A stretch of 64,000 nucleotides of DNA from Victivallis vadensis (GTDB taxonomy: Bacteria > Verrucomicrobiota > Lentisphaeria > Victivallales > Victivallaceae): contig NZ_QEKH01000014.1 in NCBI RefSeq assembly GCF_003096415.1, forward strand, positions 62,001 to 126,000. The letters are read 5' to 3'. Shown here piece by piece: positions 54,534 to 63,699 of the stretch. Within the stretch, counting starts at the first letter, position 1, and the number at the start of each line of letters is the position of its first letter. The translations under genes were made by a program, and so were the position numbers. The notes below the pieces were generated by a model. The model saw nothing but the letters and a program-made list of their open reading frames with translations. It did not search any database and was not told the DNA's origin.

Positions 54534-54704
54534 GATTTTCCCTGCCGTCTTTTTAAAATACAGTTCCCGTCCACTGAAATCAAGCGGACCGACTCAATCC
54601 GTACTGCCGTCCGGCGTCATTCTGAAAATCATCATCAAAACATTACAAATGAGTGCTATCTTTTTAAGATTGCAAAGAAAAATTGATTTTTCCTAGAAAT
54701 ACTC

Positions 54705-54733
54705 TTGCCATTTCGAGAAAAATATCGTATAAT
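54705..54733 (+). promoter_or_regulatory. Promoter with conserved upstream block, secreted-protein operon
   Basis: TTGCCA (54705-54710) and TATAAT (54728-54733) are 17 bases apart. The 30 bases before them (GAAAAATTGATTTTTCCTAG...) closely match those before the promoter at 6687-6715. A hairpin with TTTCCCGCC and GGCGGGGAAA arms lies in the leader at 54776-54797. Confidence 0.7.
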
Positions 54734-54819
54734 ATAAATGTAAAGATAGCTATGTTTTTAAGTGCAGAAACATTCTTTCCCGCCTCCGGCGGGGAAACAA
54801 CCGAAAAGGAATCTGGACC

Positions 54820-55557
54820 ATGAAGCTTTCGACATTCGCTCTCCCGCTCCTGCTGACGTTCTGCGGAATCGCCCTGACCGCCGGAGAAACGATTTTCAAG
54901 GAAACCGTCGGACTCTGTTCAAAGCTCTCCATCCCGATCTCACCGGATTACCTTACCCCGGAAGAACTGAAAAACGGCGAAGTGACACTCTTCGCAACCG
55001 CCTCCAACAAAATCGCCGGCTGGACCATCCACGGCAAATACGACTCCGCCAAAAATGTGAAAAACCTCTACCTGACCGACGGCGAAAATGAAACCGGCCT
55101 CGATCCGCAGCCGACGGCGGATCATTTCGGCGTGATCGGTTCCGGCGTTCCGCTGAAGCTTCATTTCAAACTGCCGCCCAAAGCTGCAGACAACGGCGTG
55201 GAGCTGATCATAAGCAAAGGGATTTTCGGCATGGGCCATGCGCCGGAAGGCCCTTTCACCTTTGAGGTCTGGAAGGGCGTCCGGCTGACTGAACCGAAGG
55301 TCGCCGCCAAGGTCGATAAACTGCGCAATTATGTGGTCACGGTACAGGCCGGCGGCGAAGGCCTGAAATACAAATACGAAGTCGAAAACGGACGCACCTC
55401 CGAAACCACCAGCACCACCTTCCGCGGCCGCATTCCTGCCGGACAGGATAAGGTCAAGCTCAAAGTCACGGTCTCCGCCCCCGACGGCACCTCACAGGTC
55501 AAAGAGGTGGAAGTGCTTGCTCCGCAATCGGAAGAGTCGGAATCCACAGCCAGATAA
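54820..55557 (+). CDS. Secreted protein of unknown function, paralogue of the next gene's N-terminus
   Basis: A 245-residue exported protein with signal peptide (to about ALTAGE). The mature part begins TIFKETVGLCSKLSI and contains ITSKGIFGMGHAPEGPFTFEVWKG-like IISKGIFGMGHAPEG and PFTFEVWKG, both of which recur in the protein at 57024 (GLFSMIAAPEGPFIFEVWKG). The shared 230-residue domain looks beta-rich and could bind carbohydrate or partner proteins. Here it stands alone. It has a strong promoter of its own and originally led directly into a pseudopilin gene 11 bases later. Confidence 0.75.
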   Translation: MKLSTFALPLLLTFCGIALTAGETIFKETVGLCSKLSIPISPDYLTPEELKNGEVTLFATASNKIAGWTIHGKYDSAKNVKNLYLTDGENETGLDPQPTADHFGVIGSGVPLKLHFKLPPKAADNGVELIISKGIFGMGHAPEGPFTFEVWKGVRLTEPKVAAKVDKLRNYVVTVQAGGEGLKYKYEVENGRTSETTSTTFRGRIPAGQDKVKLKVTVSAPDGTSQVKEVEVLAPQSEESESTAR

Positions 55558-55568
55558 CCGGAAGAATC

Positions 55569-55602
55569 ATGAAAAGCCGATTTCACAATGCCCCAGCAGT
55601 TT
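55569..55602 (+). pseudogene. Displaced 5' end of the pseudopilin gene
   Basis: GGAAG lies 7 bases before an ATG at 55569, only 11 bases after the preceding stop codon, where the next operon gene should start. The codons read MKSRFHNAPAV and then enter the inverted repeat at 55603. The frame stops soon after, within the element. The pseudopilin body resumes only at 56353. This looks like the original start, cut off by the insertion. Confidence 0.6.
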
Positions 55603-55979
55603 CGCATAATAGCAGGTATGTTAAGCGACAAGGCGGCTTTTCTGCATTGCAATTCATTAACATTCTTTAGGTTAGGCATTTTGTTCTCCGTTGTAAGTCG
55701 GCTTATGTTCACTTCTATGCCCGTTACAGGCAACAACTCAAAGGTAATGTTTGCTTGTCCGGCCCAATGCCGTCCGGTGTCAACCTTGGAGTGCGGAGCC
55801 CGAAGGGCTTGCCCCCGCTCCGCGGGAGTAAGCTTCAGCTCCGCTTTCAAATCTCGCGTGATCATGCAGTTACTCATAAGTTCAATTCGCCTTTCCATGT
55901 CATTACAGGTCACAAACCGGGTGCCTGTCGTTTGCGGATGGCTCCGGAGGGCCTTTTTCAAGGCCTGCCCGCCTGATCG

Positions 55980-56330
55980 CCCGTCCGGACCTCCCCGCTC
56001 GCCTCGGAACTCCCGTTGACTTGCGAAGCACTTCCATTCGCGGGCGCGGCTTCGCCGCTTACTTGTCCGCCTGCGGCGGCCAACCCTTCAACGTTCGCGG
56101 CGCTCACTACGCCAGGGTGGCTTCGCTCTCTACGTTCGGCTTCGTCACTATCGTTCCTCGTTATTTTGCTGCCGCAAAATAATTCCCTCACATCCGTTCG
56201 CGGCGCTGACCGCGCTTATTGTGCGCCGCATAAGTGGTTATGGAGACCAACCTTCGCTTGCCTGTGCCGTCCGCCGCGCGACCCCGAAGGGCGTAGAGCG
56301 CGCACCCGGCAGCGGCACCTTGCCGCCCGC
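55980..56330 (-). repeat. Long repeat family, copy 2
   Basis: Inverted counterpart of 28159-28600, inside the 750-bp element. Read on the minus strand it has the same landmarks in the same order. Differences cluster in hairpin loops and arms. Confidence 0.8.
56161..56182. repeat. Hairpin with covarying arms, copy 2
   Basis: TTATTTTGC and GCAAAATAA are 9-base perfect arms around TGCC. The aligned hairpin at 28398-28418 has TTACTTGCC and GGCAAGTAA, so several positions changed on both sides and pairing was kept. Confidence 0.85.
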
Positions 56331-56347
56331 TTAACATACCTGCTATT

Positions 56348-56995
56348 ATGCGTCGGAATTTCACTCTGATTGAGCTGCTCATTGTGATAGCGATGATCGC
56401 CATTCTTGCCGCCATGCTGCTTCCCGCCCTGAACAAAGCGCGGGACAGGGCCCATGCCATCCGTTGCGCCTCCAACCTCAAGCAGATCGGTAACGCACAC
56501 ATGATGTATTCCAATGACAATCAGGACTTCGCGGTTCCGGCCACCTGGGGACCGGGAGACGGCACCTCCTGGGACCGCAATCTCGGCACTTATTTCGGCA
56601 GGACCAAAGACACCATGAACTATTCCAGATTCCTCCAGTGCGGCTCCCATGTTCAAGTCAGCGCGCTCACGTCATTCAACAACCGTCGCAGCTACGCCCT
56701 CAACGCCAGTTTGCACTGCATTCACAACAACTGGGAGAATGGAAAACCGCAAAAATACACCATGGTCCGGAATCCGGGCTCCAAATTCGACACCAAGGAT
56801 TATCACCATCCCGAAAACGTCATCAACTCGGGAGCACAGGTCCTGATCGCAGTGACCTGGTACCGCGACAAAGACCTTCAATACGGTTACCCGCATTCCC
56901 ACGGCGGCAATCTTCTGTTCTGTGACGGTCACGTCGGAATACGGTACCGGACACCGGGAGAATTGAAGGAAGAAGAATACAAGCTCGACAAATAA
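56348..56995 (+). CDS. Type IV pseudopilin (H-X9-DG type), start codon supplied by the inverted repeat
   Basis: A 215-residue pseudopilin: MRRN, then [20 protein letters not shown], a globular domain and [17 protein letters not shown] (H-X9-DG). The ATG and the first base of codon 2 onward belong to the 25-bp inverted repeat, and there is no Shine-Dalgarno in front of it. The frame is right and gives a leader of normal length like that at 49126. The native start was probably at 55569. Residue -1 is Asn. It is followed after 28 bases by the large secreted protein. Confidence 0.85.
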   Translation: MRRNFTLIELLIVIAMIAILAAMLLPALNKARDRAHAIRCASNLKQIGNAHMMYSNDNQDFAVPATWGPGDGTSWDRNLGTYFGRTKDTMNYSRFLQCGSHVQVSALTSFNNRRSYALNASLHCIHNNWENGKPQKYTMVRNPGSKFDTKDYHHPENVINSGAQVLIAVTWYRDKDLQYGYPHSHGGNLLFCDGHVGIRYRTPGELKEEEYKLDK

Positions 56996-57023
56996 TAACT
57001 GTAAATATCATAAGGAGAACCAA

Positions 57024-59543
57024 ATGAAAATGATGAATTGCCGAATGATCGCAGTACTGTTATGCCTGCTGCTGTCGTCCGCCCTGACAGCCGACGAGAT
57101 TCTGTTCAAGGAGCAGGTCGGCCTGTGCTCGCCGCTTTCCGTGACCATCCCTCCGTCGGCCATCTCCGAGAAAGATGTCGAATCCGGAGAACTCTCTTTG
57201 TATCTGACCGCCCATAACAAGCGGGCCGGCTGGACGGTCCATTGCGACCCGGAAAGCCTCTATGTCACCGACGGCGAAACCCGTTCCGCCCTGCAGCCGG
57301 AACGTCCGAAAAACTCCCATCTCGGCAGCATTCCCTCCGGCTCGCCGCACAAGCTGACCTTCAAGCTGCCCGCCAGGGCGAAGGACAACGGGCTGTCGCT
57401 GGAGATTCCGCGCGGGCTTTTCAGCATGATCGCCGCACCGGAAGGACCGTTCATATTCGAGGTCTGGAAGGGATTGCGTCCGGTGATCTCCTCCTATGTC
57501 GACAAAATGAACCGGGGCGTGGTCGTCGACGCCACCTCGGTCGGCGATGAAGGCGTGAAATTCACCTATGAGGTTCCCGGCGTTTTCCGGCGGGAGTCCG
57601 GCGCGCCGGTTTGTTTCATCCGTTTTACGGAAAACCAGCAGCCGTTCAAGGTCAAAGTCTCAATCGAAACCCGCAAGGACGGTCTTGTTTCCGCCGAACT
57701 CGGCGTCGCGCCGCGCGCCGAAACCACGCCGATGCCCCGCCCGCAGTCGGAGGTGCTGACCGGCATCTGCTACTACCGCGACGCCTTCGACCAGTATGAC
57801 AAATTCATCGCCGAGGACCTCGGCAACCTCCTCGCCCAATGGTCGGACGACACCAGCGCCGAATTCAAGGAACCGTACCTGAAACGCCTCGGCGAAAAGG
57901 GAATCACCTATATGGGGATCTACCGTTCCGGGCGCGAATCCCGTCAGGATCTCGACCGCTACCGGCAGGCGCTCGGCGGACGCTACCTGACCAACAACAT
58001 CGGAGAATACGCCGGCTACCTCTATCAGGACCGGAAAAGCGCCGACGCGATCAACATGCCGACTGACCAGACCGACATGCGCGACGCCCGCGACCGTTTC
58101 CTCGAATTCATCAACCGCCGGGTGCGCCGCGAGCACAAGGTTTACGATTACATCCTCAGCACCTCCGGTTCGGCGCTGGCCGACTATGAACTGATGGGCG
58201 GCATCGACTTCATGAGCAGCGAACTGTACGCGGTCGGAGCGAACAACATCAACTACGCGATCGCCGAAATGCGCGGCGCGGCCCGCAAGTGGCGGCCGGA
58301 ATACTGGGGCGCATGGCTCGCGGAGGAGTGGCAGACCTTCGGCGTCCCCTATGAATCCTCGCAGAAATACGACATGCTGACGGTCGGCCTGTACGCCAAC
58401 TACATGATGGGAACCAATGTGATCGTGCTGGAGTCCGGCGCCTCCACCACCCAGGCCGAAAAGCATACCCACAACCCGGACGGCAGCGTCGGCTCTCCGA
58501 AGCAGCAGTACGACGGCCATGCCCCCACGCAGTACCGCAGGACCATGCACGACTTCTGGCAGTTCGTGAAAGCCAATCCCCGCGATGAAGGCACGCCCCA
58601 GACCCATATCGCGCTGCTGCGCGGCAACCTCGACTCCTGGGTAGGCGCGTTCCACGGCTGGATTCCGGCCTGGGCGCAGCACCAGACCGCCAGACAGCAG
58701 CCGCAATGGCTGATGGGCGACCCGGAACGCAGCTGGCTCGCGGCGATGGATGTTTTCACCCCGATCTGTTCCGGCGCGCTCAAGCCTTATCCGAATTACT
58801 GGATCGGCGGCATGCCTTACGGCCAGACCGACGTGGTCGGTCTGGACGAGTTCAGCCGCCCGGCGGATATCGGCCGCTACCGGCTGGCGGTGCTCCCCGG
58901 CTGGAATACGATGATTCCGGAACTGATGACAACCCTGAATGAGTATGTCCGCGGAGGCGGCACGCTGGTGATCTCCCTGCCGCAGTTCCTGACCCGCCGC
59001 GACCGCGAAGCCGTCCGGTACGAAATCGCCGACCTGATCGGCGGCGGCGACCTTTCCGGCCTGATCGATGTGAAGATCACCGGTTTCACTGAAACGAGCG
59101 GCACACCGGCCTCCCCCGCGCTCGGCGGCCTCAAAAGCGGAATTTTCCGGAAAGAGCAGATCGCCTCCGCCGAACTCGGCGACGGCGTCGAAGTACTCGC
59201 CACCGTCGCCGGCAAGCCTTACGCGGTAAGGCAGTCGCGCGGCAAAGGCAGGGTCGTGCTGCTGCTCGGCAAGGAGTATCCGGGCAAAGCGGACACTTCG
59301 CTCTTCTACAAAAATCTGCTGCACAAACTCGCCGGAGAAGTGGAACAGCCGGTCACGATCGCCCCGGTGCCGGGCAAGGAGGAGGATGTCCGGGCAGTCA
59401 GCTTCGCGGCCTACCCTTCCAAGGTCTATTTTCTCAATGCGGACTGCGTCTCCAGCCGCACCGTCGCCGCCGTGATCGACGGCCGGAAACAGGAACTCAC
59501 CCTCGCTGCGCATGAGTTCCGGATCATGGAGCGCAAAAAATGA
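57024..59543 (+). CDS. Large secreted protein, putative glycoside hydrolase
   Basis: An 839-residue exported protein with signal peptide (to about SSALTADE). Residues 25-230 match the stand-alone protein at 54820. A barrel-like central part (GICYYRDAFDQYDKFIAEDL, YDYILSTSGSALADYELMGG, YWGAWLAEEWQTFG) follows, and from about residue 600 a flavodoxin-like domain (DIGRYRLAVLPGWNTM, YVRGGGTLVISLPQF) resembles the beta-galactosidase trimerisation region. I cannot assign a GH family. AAGGAG precedes the ATG. It is the third gene of the operon. Confidence 0.72.
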   Translation: MKMMNCRMIAVLLCLLLSSALTADEILFKEQVGLCSPLSVTIPPSAISEKDVESGELSLYLTAHNKRAGWTVHCDPESLYVTDGETRSALQPERPKNSHLGSIPSGSPHKLTFKLPARAKDNGLSLEIPRGLFSMIAAPEGPFIFEVWKGLRPVISSYVDKMNRGVVVDATSVGDEGVKFTYEVPGVFRRESGAPVCFIRFTENQQPFKVKVSIETRKDGLVSAELGVAPRAETTPMPRPQSEVLTGICYYRDAFDQYDKFIAEDLGNLLAQWSDDTSAEFKEPYLKRLGEKGITYMGIYRSGRESRQDLDRYRQALGGRYLTNNIGEYAGYLYQDRKSADAINMPTDQTDMRDARDRFLEFINRRVRREHKVYDYILSTSGSALADYELMGGIDFMSSELYAVGANNINYAIAEMRGAARKWRPEYWGAWLAEEWQTFGVPYESSQKYDMLTVGLYANYMMGTNVIVLESGASTTQAEKHTHNPDGSVGSPKQQYDGHAPTQYRRTMHDFWQFVKANPRDEGTPQTHIALLRGNLDSWVGAFHGWIPAWAQHQTARQQPQWLMGDPERSWLAAMDVFTPICSGALKPYPNYWIGGMPYGQTDVVGLDEFSRPADIGRYRLAVLPGWNTMIPELMTTLNEYVRGGGTLVISLPQFLTRRDREAVRYEIADLIGGGDLSGLIDVKITGFTETSGTPASPALGGLKSGIFRKEQIASAELGDGVEVLATVAGKPYAVRQSRGKGRVVLLLGKEYPGKADTSLFYKNLLHKLAGEVEQPVTIAPVPGKEEDVRAVSFAAYPSKVYFLNADCVSSRTVAAVIDGRKQELTLAAHEFRIMERKK

Positions 59544-59629
59544 GCGCATTTTTTCAACGGAACCTTTTGCATTCCGCCGCCGCGACGGTAAATTATCAGC
59601 AGGATACCCATGCAACGACAGGAACACGA

Positions 59630-60745
59630 ATGAGCAAGAACGGCACGGCATTGCGTTATATGCAGGTCTACCTTGACCTGAAGGATCAGATCGCGGGAGG
59701 AGACTTCCAGCGGGGCACCCAGATTCCGACAGAAAAGGAGCTGATGTCCCATTACGGAATCTCCATTACCACGCTCCGGCGCGCAATCAACATCCTGTGT
59801 CAGGAGGGGCTGCTGACCAAGAAGCAGGGCTCCGGCACCTATGTGAACGGAATTCCCGCCAACACTCCCGCCGTTCCCGCCGCGCCGGAAAAACCGGCGG
59901 CCAACCAGCGGATCGCGGTGATCATGCCCGACGTGTCGCGGATGGCCCCGGAAGGGGACGCCCGCCACTGGCAGCTCAATCTGCGCCGGGTGGACGGCAT
60001 CTACCAGGAGGGCAACCGGACCGGTGCGAACATCCGGCTTTTCGACCTGTCGGAACCGTTCGATCTTGATGAATTCGACGGTGCGATCATCTTCCGGGTG
60101 TTCGAGCTTGAGATGGAGGAGGTCTTCAACCGGCTGGTCGCGCCGCTGAAGCGTGCGGGGAAACCCTATGTGGTCCTCTCCGAATACAACCTGCGCTTCT
60201 GCGACAAATACTGGGTGGTGGAGAACCTCGCGCTGGAATTCCTGAACGCCTACCGCTACCTGAAGGAAAAGGGAATGCGCAAACTGCTGGTGATCGGCCT
60301 CAACCTGACTCCGGAGAATCCGCGGGTCAACGTGCTCCCGCTGGTGATGAAGCCGGACTGCTGCGAGTTTCTGGAAAATCCCCGCAGCGACACCGCCAGC
60401 GCCCGCGCCCGCATGAAGGAGTATCTGGAAGCCCACGGCGGACTCGGCGACATCGACACCATCTTCTGCCTGACCGACCTGCAGGCGGTCGGCGCGATGG
60501 ATGCGCTGCTCGAATACGGCATCCGCATCCCCGAAGATGTAAATCTGATGGGATGCGACAACATCACCGACGGACTCAACGCCCCGGTGCCGCTGACCAC
60601 CTTTCAGTTTTCAGGCCGCGGCGTCGGCCGGACCGCCCTCGAAGTGGTGCTCCGAGCGATCAACGGCGACTATCCGGACGGCGTGATGATCACCAAGCGG
60701 TGCCGGATCGTCGAACGCGACAGCGTCAGAACCATCAAGCGTTAA
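59630..60745 (+). CDS. GntR/LacI-type transcriptional regulator
   Basis: A 371-residue regulator with a GntR winged helix at the start (YLDLKDQIAGGDFQRGTQIP, EKELMSHYGISITTLRRAIN, QGSGTYVNG) and a LacI-like sensor domain from about residue 85 (RIAVIMPDVSRM ... PEDVNLMGCDNITDGLNAPV and a closing TTFQFSGRGVGRTALEVVL). The start at 59630 has AGGAA upstream; the longer frame from 59540 lacks support. It lies inside the operon between the large secreted protein and the GH114-like gene, so it likely controls that operon. Confidence 0.9.
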   Translation: MSKNGTALRYMQVYLDLKDQIAGGDFQRGTQIPTEKELMSHYGISITTLRRAINILCQEGLLTKKQGSGTYVNGIPANTPAVPAAPEKPAANQRIAVIMPDVSRMAPEGDARHWQLNLRRVDGIYQEGNRTGANIRLFDLSEPFDLDEFDGAIIFRVFELEMEEVFNRLVAPLKRAGKPYVVLSEYNLRFCDKYWVVENLALEFLNAYRYLKEKGMRKLLVIGLNLTPENPRVNVLPLVMKPDCCEFLENPRSDTASARARMKEYLEAHGGLGDIDTIFCLTDLQAVGAMDALLEYGIRIPEDVNLMGCDNITDGLNAPVPLTTFQFSGRGVGRTALEVVLRAINGDYPDGVMITKRCRIVERDSVRTIKR

Positions 60746-60761
60746 TCAATTCGGAGCCAAT

Positions 60762-61658
60762 ATGAAATCCCTGTTCAAAAGACCCTTTCTGCCCATTTTC
60801 CTGACCGTGCTGCTGTGTTCCCTGCCGGCGGCCGCCGCACCGAAAAACGACCGGCTCGACCGGGCCCGCAACTATGTGCTGTACTACGGCGGCGCCGGAG
60901 ACGACGAACTCAGGGAGCTGGCCAAATACGATGTGGTAATCATCGATCCGCAGGCGCTCGGCAGCGATGCCAAAGCGAAAATCGCCCGGCTCAAACGCAA
61001 CGGCTGTTTCGTGATCGGCTACCTGAGCTATATGGAAGTCGCTGACTGGCACCGCTACAAAGATCGCGTTCCGCAGGAGTGGATTCTGAAAGTGGACGGC
61101 AAACCCTGGGTGCCGTGGGGAAGCAACCGCGCCGCCGACCTGAACAACCCGGAGTGGCGCAAACTGCTGGTCCGGCTGACGAAATCCGAAGTGATCGACT
61201 ACGGCTGCGACGGCGTATTCATGGACACGCTCGCGGACATCGAACACCCCAAACTCCCCAGGGCCATGCGCGAAAAGCAGCTGGCCGGTCTGGAATCACT
61301 GATGAAGGAGCTGCGGACGGCCTATCCCGGGTTCGCTTTCGTCAGCAACTGGACCATACAGGCCACGCTGCCGGTGATGGCGAAATACGCCGATATCATC
61401 TGCTGGGAAAACTTTCAGGCGAAGTACTTCGACAAGGGCGACGAAGCCAACGCCTTCGCGAACAGGATCCGCAAGGAGCTGGACGCCCAGCGGAAAAAAC
61501 ACCGCTTCAAGGTCTACGCCCTCTGGGCGGCCCCCGCCGGCGGCGAAACTTACCGCGAACGGCAGCGCAGCGCAAAGCTGGCCGAATCATTCGGCTACCT
61601 TTTCTACAGCTGCGTCGGGGATTACCATACCGGCTTCACCGCCGCCGGGAAACATTGA
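60762..61658 (+). CDS. GH114-like endo-alpha-1,4-polygalactosaminidase family protein
   Basis: A 298-residue exported protein with signal peptide (to about LPAAAAPK). The TIM barrel pattern YVLYYGGAGDDEL, VVIIDPQALG, GCFVIGYLSYMEVADWH, GCDGVFMDTLADIEH and ADIICWENF follows the GH114/GHL10-like group that acts on galactosamine-rich polymers. It follows the regulator by 16 bases and precedes the symporter by 13, so it may release the sugar the symporter takes up. Confidence 0.8.
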   Translation: MKSLFKRPFLPIFLTVLLCSLPAAAAPKNDRLDRARNYVLYYGGAGDDELRELAKYDVVIIDPQALGSDAKAKIARLKRNGCFVIGYLSYMEVADWHRYKDRVPQEWILKVDGKPWVPWGSNRAADLNNPEWRKLLVRLTKSEVIDYGCDGVFMDTLADIEHPKLPRAMREKQLAGLESLMKELRTAYPGFAFVSNWTIQATLPVMAKYADIICWENFQAKYFDKGDEANAFANRIRKELDAQRKKHRFKVYALWAAPAGGETYRERQRSAKLAESFGYLFYSCVGDYHTGFTAAGKH

Positions 61659-61671
61659 AAGGAGCACTGTC

Positions 61672-63699
61672 ATGCCGGATCCGGTAATGAATATGAAAGC
61701 ATTGGACTGGGCGATCCTCTGCACACTGATCGCATTTTTAGTCGCGATGCTGGCCTACAGCCAGCGTTTCGTGCGGAACACCTCGCAGTTTCTCGCCGCC
61801 GACCGGTGCGCGGGGCGATATCTGCTGGCTATCTCCAACGGCATCGCCGCCCTCGGCGCGATCACCGTAATCGCACAGTTCGAGCTCAATTACCAGGCCG
61901 GTTTTTCCCCGGTCTGGTGGTCGTTCATCATGGGCTTCGTGTCGCTGGCGCTGACCGCCTCCGGCTGGGTCAGTTACCGGCTGCGGGAGACGCGCGTGCT
62001 GACCATCGCCCAGTTTTTCGAGGAACGCTACAGCCGGAAATTCCGGGTATTCGCCGGTTTCATGGCGTGGCTGGCCGGAGTGCTGAACTACGGCATTTTT
62101 CCGGCGGTATCGGCCCGTTTCTTCATCTACTTCTGCGGATTGCCGCAGCAGTTCGGCCTTTTCGGCTTCACCGTCAGCACCTATGTATTTCTGCTGCTGC
62201 TCTTTCTGTCGCTCGGCGTGATCTTCGCGATCTTCGGCGGACAAGTCGCGATCATGGTCACCGACTTCTGCCAGGGGACCTTCTGCAACATCGCCTTCCT
62301 GATTCTGCTCTTCTATCTGCTGACTGTTTTCGACTGGCGCACGATCGCGGCGACTCTGACCGAACTGAGCATGAAAAATCCGGCTGGCTCGCTGGTGGAC
62401 CCCTTCAAAACCTCCAGTTTGCGCGACTTCAACCTGACCTACTTCCTGATTTCGGTCTTCTTCACGATCATCTACTGGCAGACCTGGCTCGGCACGCAGG
62501 GCTTTCAGGTATCGGCCAAAAGTCCGCATGAATCCAAAATGGCAGGCATGCTCGGCACCTGGCGCGGCATGACCCAGAGCCGGCTGCTGCTCTTCATCCC
62601 GATCTGCGCGATCGTGGTGCTGCAGGGCAACCTCCCCGAATTCGCCACCGTCAGGCAGCAGACCGAAACCGCGCTCGCGGCGGTCGGCAACTCCACGCTG
62701 CACGAACAGTTGCAGGTGTCAGTGGTGCTGGCCAAGCTGCTGCCCGCCGGACTGCTCGGCATGTTTGCGGCGATGATGTTCGCGGCGATGCTCAGCACCG
62801 ACGACTCCTATCTGCACAGCTGGGGCAGCATCCTGATTCAGGACGTGCTGCTGCCGATGCGCCGGAAGCAGACCGCGCTGTCGCCCCGCCAGCACATCAA
62901 CCTGCTGCGGCTGTCGATCCTGCTGGTCGCCGTAATCGCGTTCTTCATCAGCTGGCTGTTCCAGCAGACGCAGGCGATCATGCTCTACTTCACGATTTCC
63001 GGGGCGTTGTATGCGGCCAGCGCGGTGGTGATCGGCGGGTTGTACTGGAAAAAGGGAACCACCACGGCAGCCTGGATTTCCATGATCTCCGGCGCGGCGT
63101 TCGCGATTGCGGGACTGCTGCTCTGTTATTACACGCCGGAGTGGTGGCAGTCGCACTCCGGCGGCGCTCCGCAGTTCTATCCGGACGGGCGGCGCATCCC
63201 GCTGCTGGATGGTCAGCAGGCCGGTTTCTGGGCAGCGGTGATCTCGATCGTCTCCTATATCGTGATTTCCCTGTGCGAACGCCGTCTCCGCCGGATGCCG
63301 GACTTCAACCTCGAACGGATGCTCCACCGCGGCCCTTACGCCCGCCCCGGAGAAGCCAAGCCCGCCACCGGGTTGAAAACCTTCGGCTTCACCGCCGACT
63401 TCACCCGCAGCGACAAATTCATCTACCTGATTACAATCGGCTGGAATCTGCTGTGGTTCGTGATCGGCGGCGCGTTGCTGCTGCTCGAAAAGGCCGGGCT
63501 GATGACCGCCGCGCGCTGGACCGGTTTCTGGATCTGGTTCATGATCATCGGCGTGGTGATCGGCGTCGGCACCACGGTCTGGTTCCTGATCGGCGGCGTG
63601 AGCGATATGCGCGAACTCTTCCATACCCTGAAAACCGCCCGCAGCAACGACAACGACGACGGACGGGTCATCGACGGCCGCAACGCCGGGGATCGCTGA
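61672..63699 (+). CDS. Sodium/solute symporter (SSS family)
   Basis: A 675-residue inner-membrane symporter with about fourteen hydrophobic helices. Family features include SQFLAADRCAGRYLLAISNG near the first helix, the AQFFEERYSRKFRVFAGF loop, and MFAAMMFAAMLSTDDSYLHSW, the conserved sodium-site helix 8. The C-terminal tail beyond helix 12 is longer than in the minimal family. AAGGAG precedes the ATG at 61672. It closes the operon and probably imports a sugar or uronic acid released by the operon's enzymes. Confidence 0.92.
   Translation: MPDPVMNMKALDWAILCTLIAFLVAMLAYSQRFVRNTSQFLAADRCAGRYLLAISNGIAALGAITVIAQFELNYQAGFSPVWWSFIMGFVSLALTASGWVSYRLRETRVLTIAQFFEERYSRKFRVFAGFMAWLAGVLNYGIFPAVSARFFIYFCGLPQQFGLFGFTVSTYVFLLLLFLSLGVIFAIFGGQVAIMVTDFCQGTFCNIAFLILLFYLLTVFDWRTIAATLTELSMKNPAGSLVDPFKTSSLRDFNLTYFLISVFFTIIYWQTWLGTQGFQVSAKSPHESKMAGMLGTWRGMTQSRLLLFIPICAIVVLQGNLPEFATVRQQTETALAAVGNSTLHEQLQVSVVLAKLLPAGLLGMFAAMMFAAMLSTDDSYLHSWGSILIQDVLLPMRRKQTALSPRQHINLLRLSILLVAVIAFFISWLFQQTQAIMLYFTISGALYAASAVVIGGLYWKKGTTTAAWISMISGAAFAIAGLLLCYYTPEWWQSHSGGAPQFYPDGRRIPLLDGQQAGFWAAVISIVSYIVISLCERRLRRMPDFNLERMLHRGPYARPGEAKPATGLKTFGFTADFTRSDKFIYLITIGWNLLWFVIGGALLLLEKAGLMTAARWTGFWIWFMIIGVVIGVGTTVWFLIGGVSDMRELFHTLKTARSNDNDDGRVIDGRNAGDR

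Larger units (their letters stand above)
55603..56352. mobile_element. 750-bp element bounded by perfect 25-bp inverted repeats
   Basis: CGCATAATAGCAGGTATGTT plus AAGCG (55603-55627) returns as its exact reverse complement at 56328-56352. Between them is a unique left part and, from about 55980, an inverted copy of the long repeat family of 28.2-28.6 kb including the 22-bp unit. No transposase and no clear target-site duplication are visible. The right inverted repeat ends with ATGCG, giving the pseudopilin at 56348 its start codon. A MITE-like insertion or an invertible segment are both possible. Confidence 0.8.

Noticed and set aside
55329-55961. A 210-codon minus-strand frame over the left part of the 750-bp element
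   Set aside because: It continues antisense into the end of the secreted-protein gene, and the element part has no family likeness. A short peptide inside the element cannot be excluded but is not supported.
55603-56352. Complete insertion sequence
   Set aside because: No transposase frame with a DDE or HUH motif is present and no target-site duplication is clear, so I call it only an element with inverted repeats.
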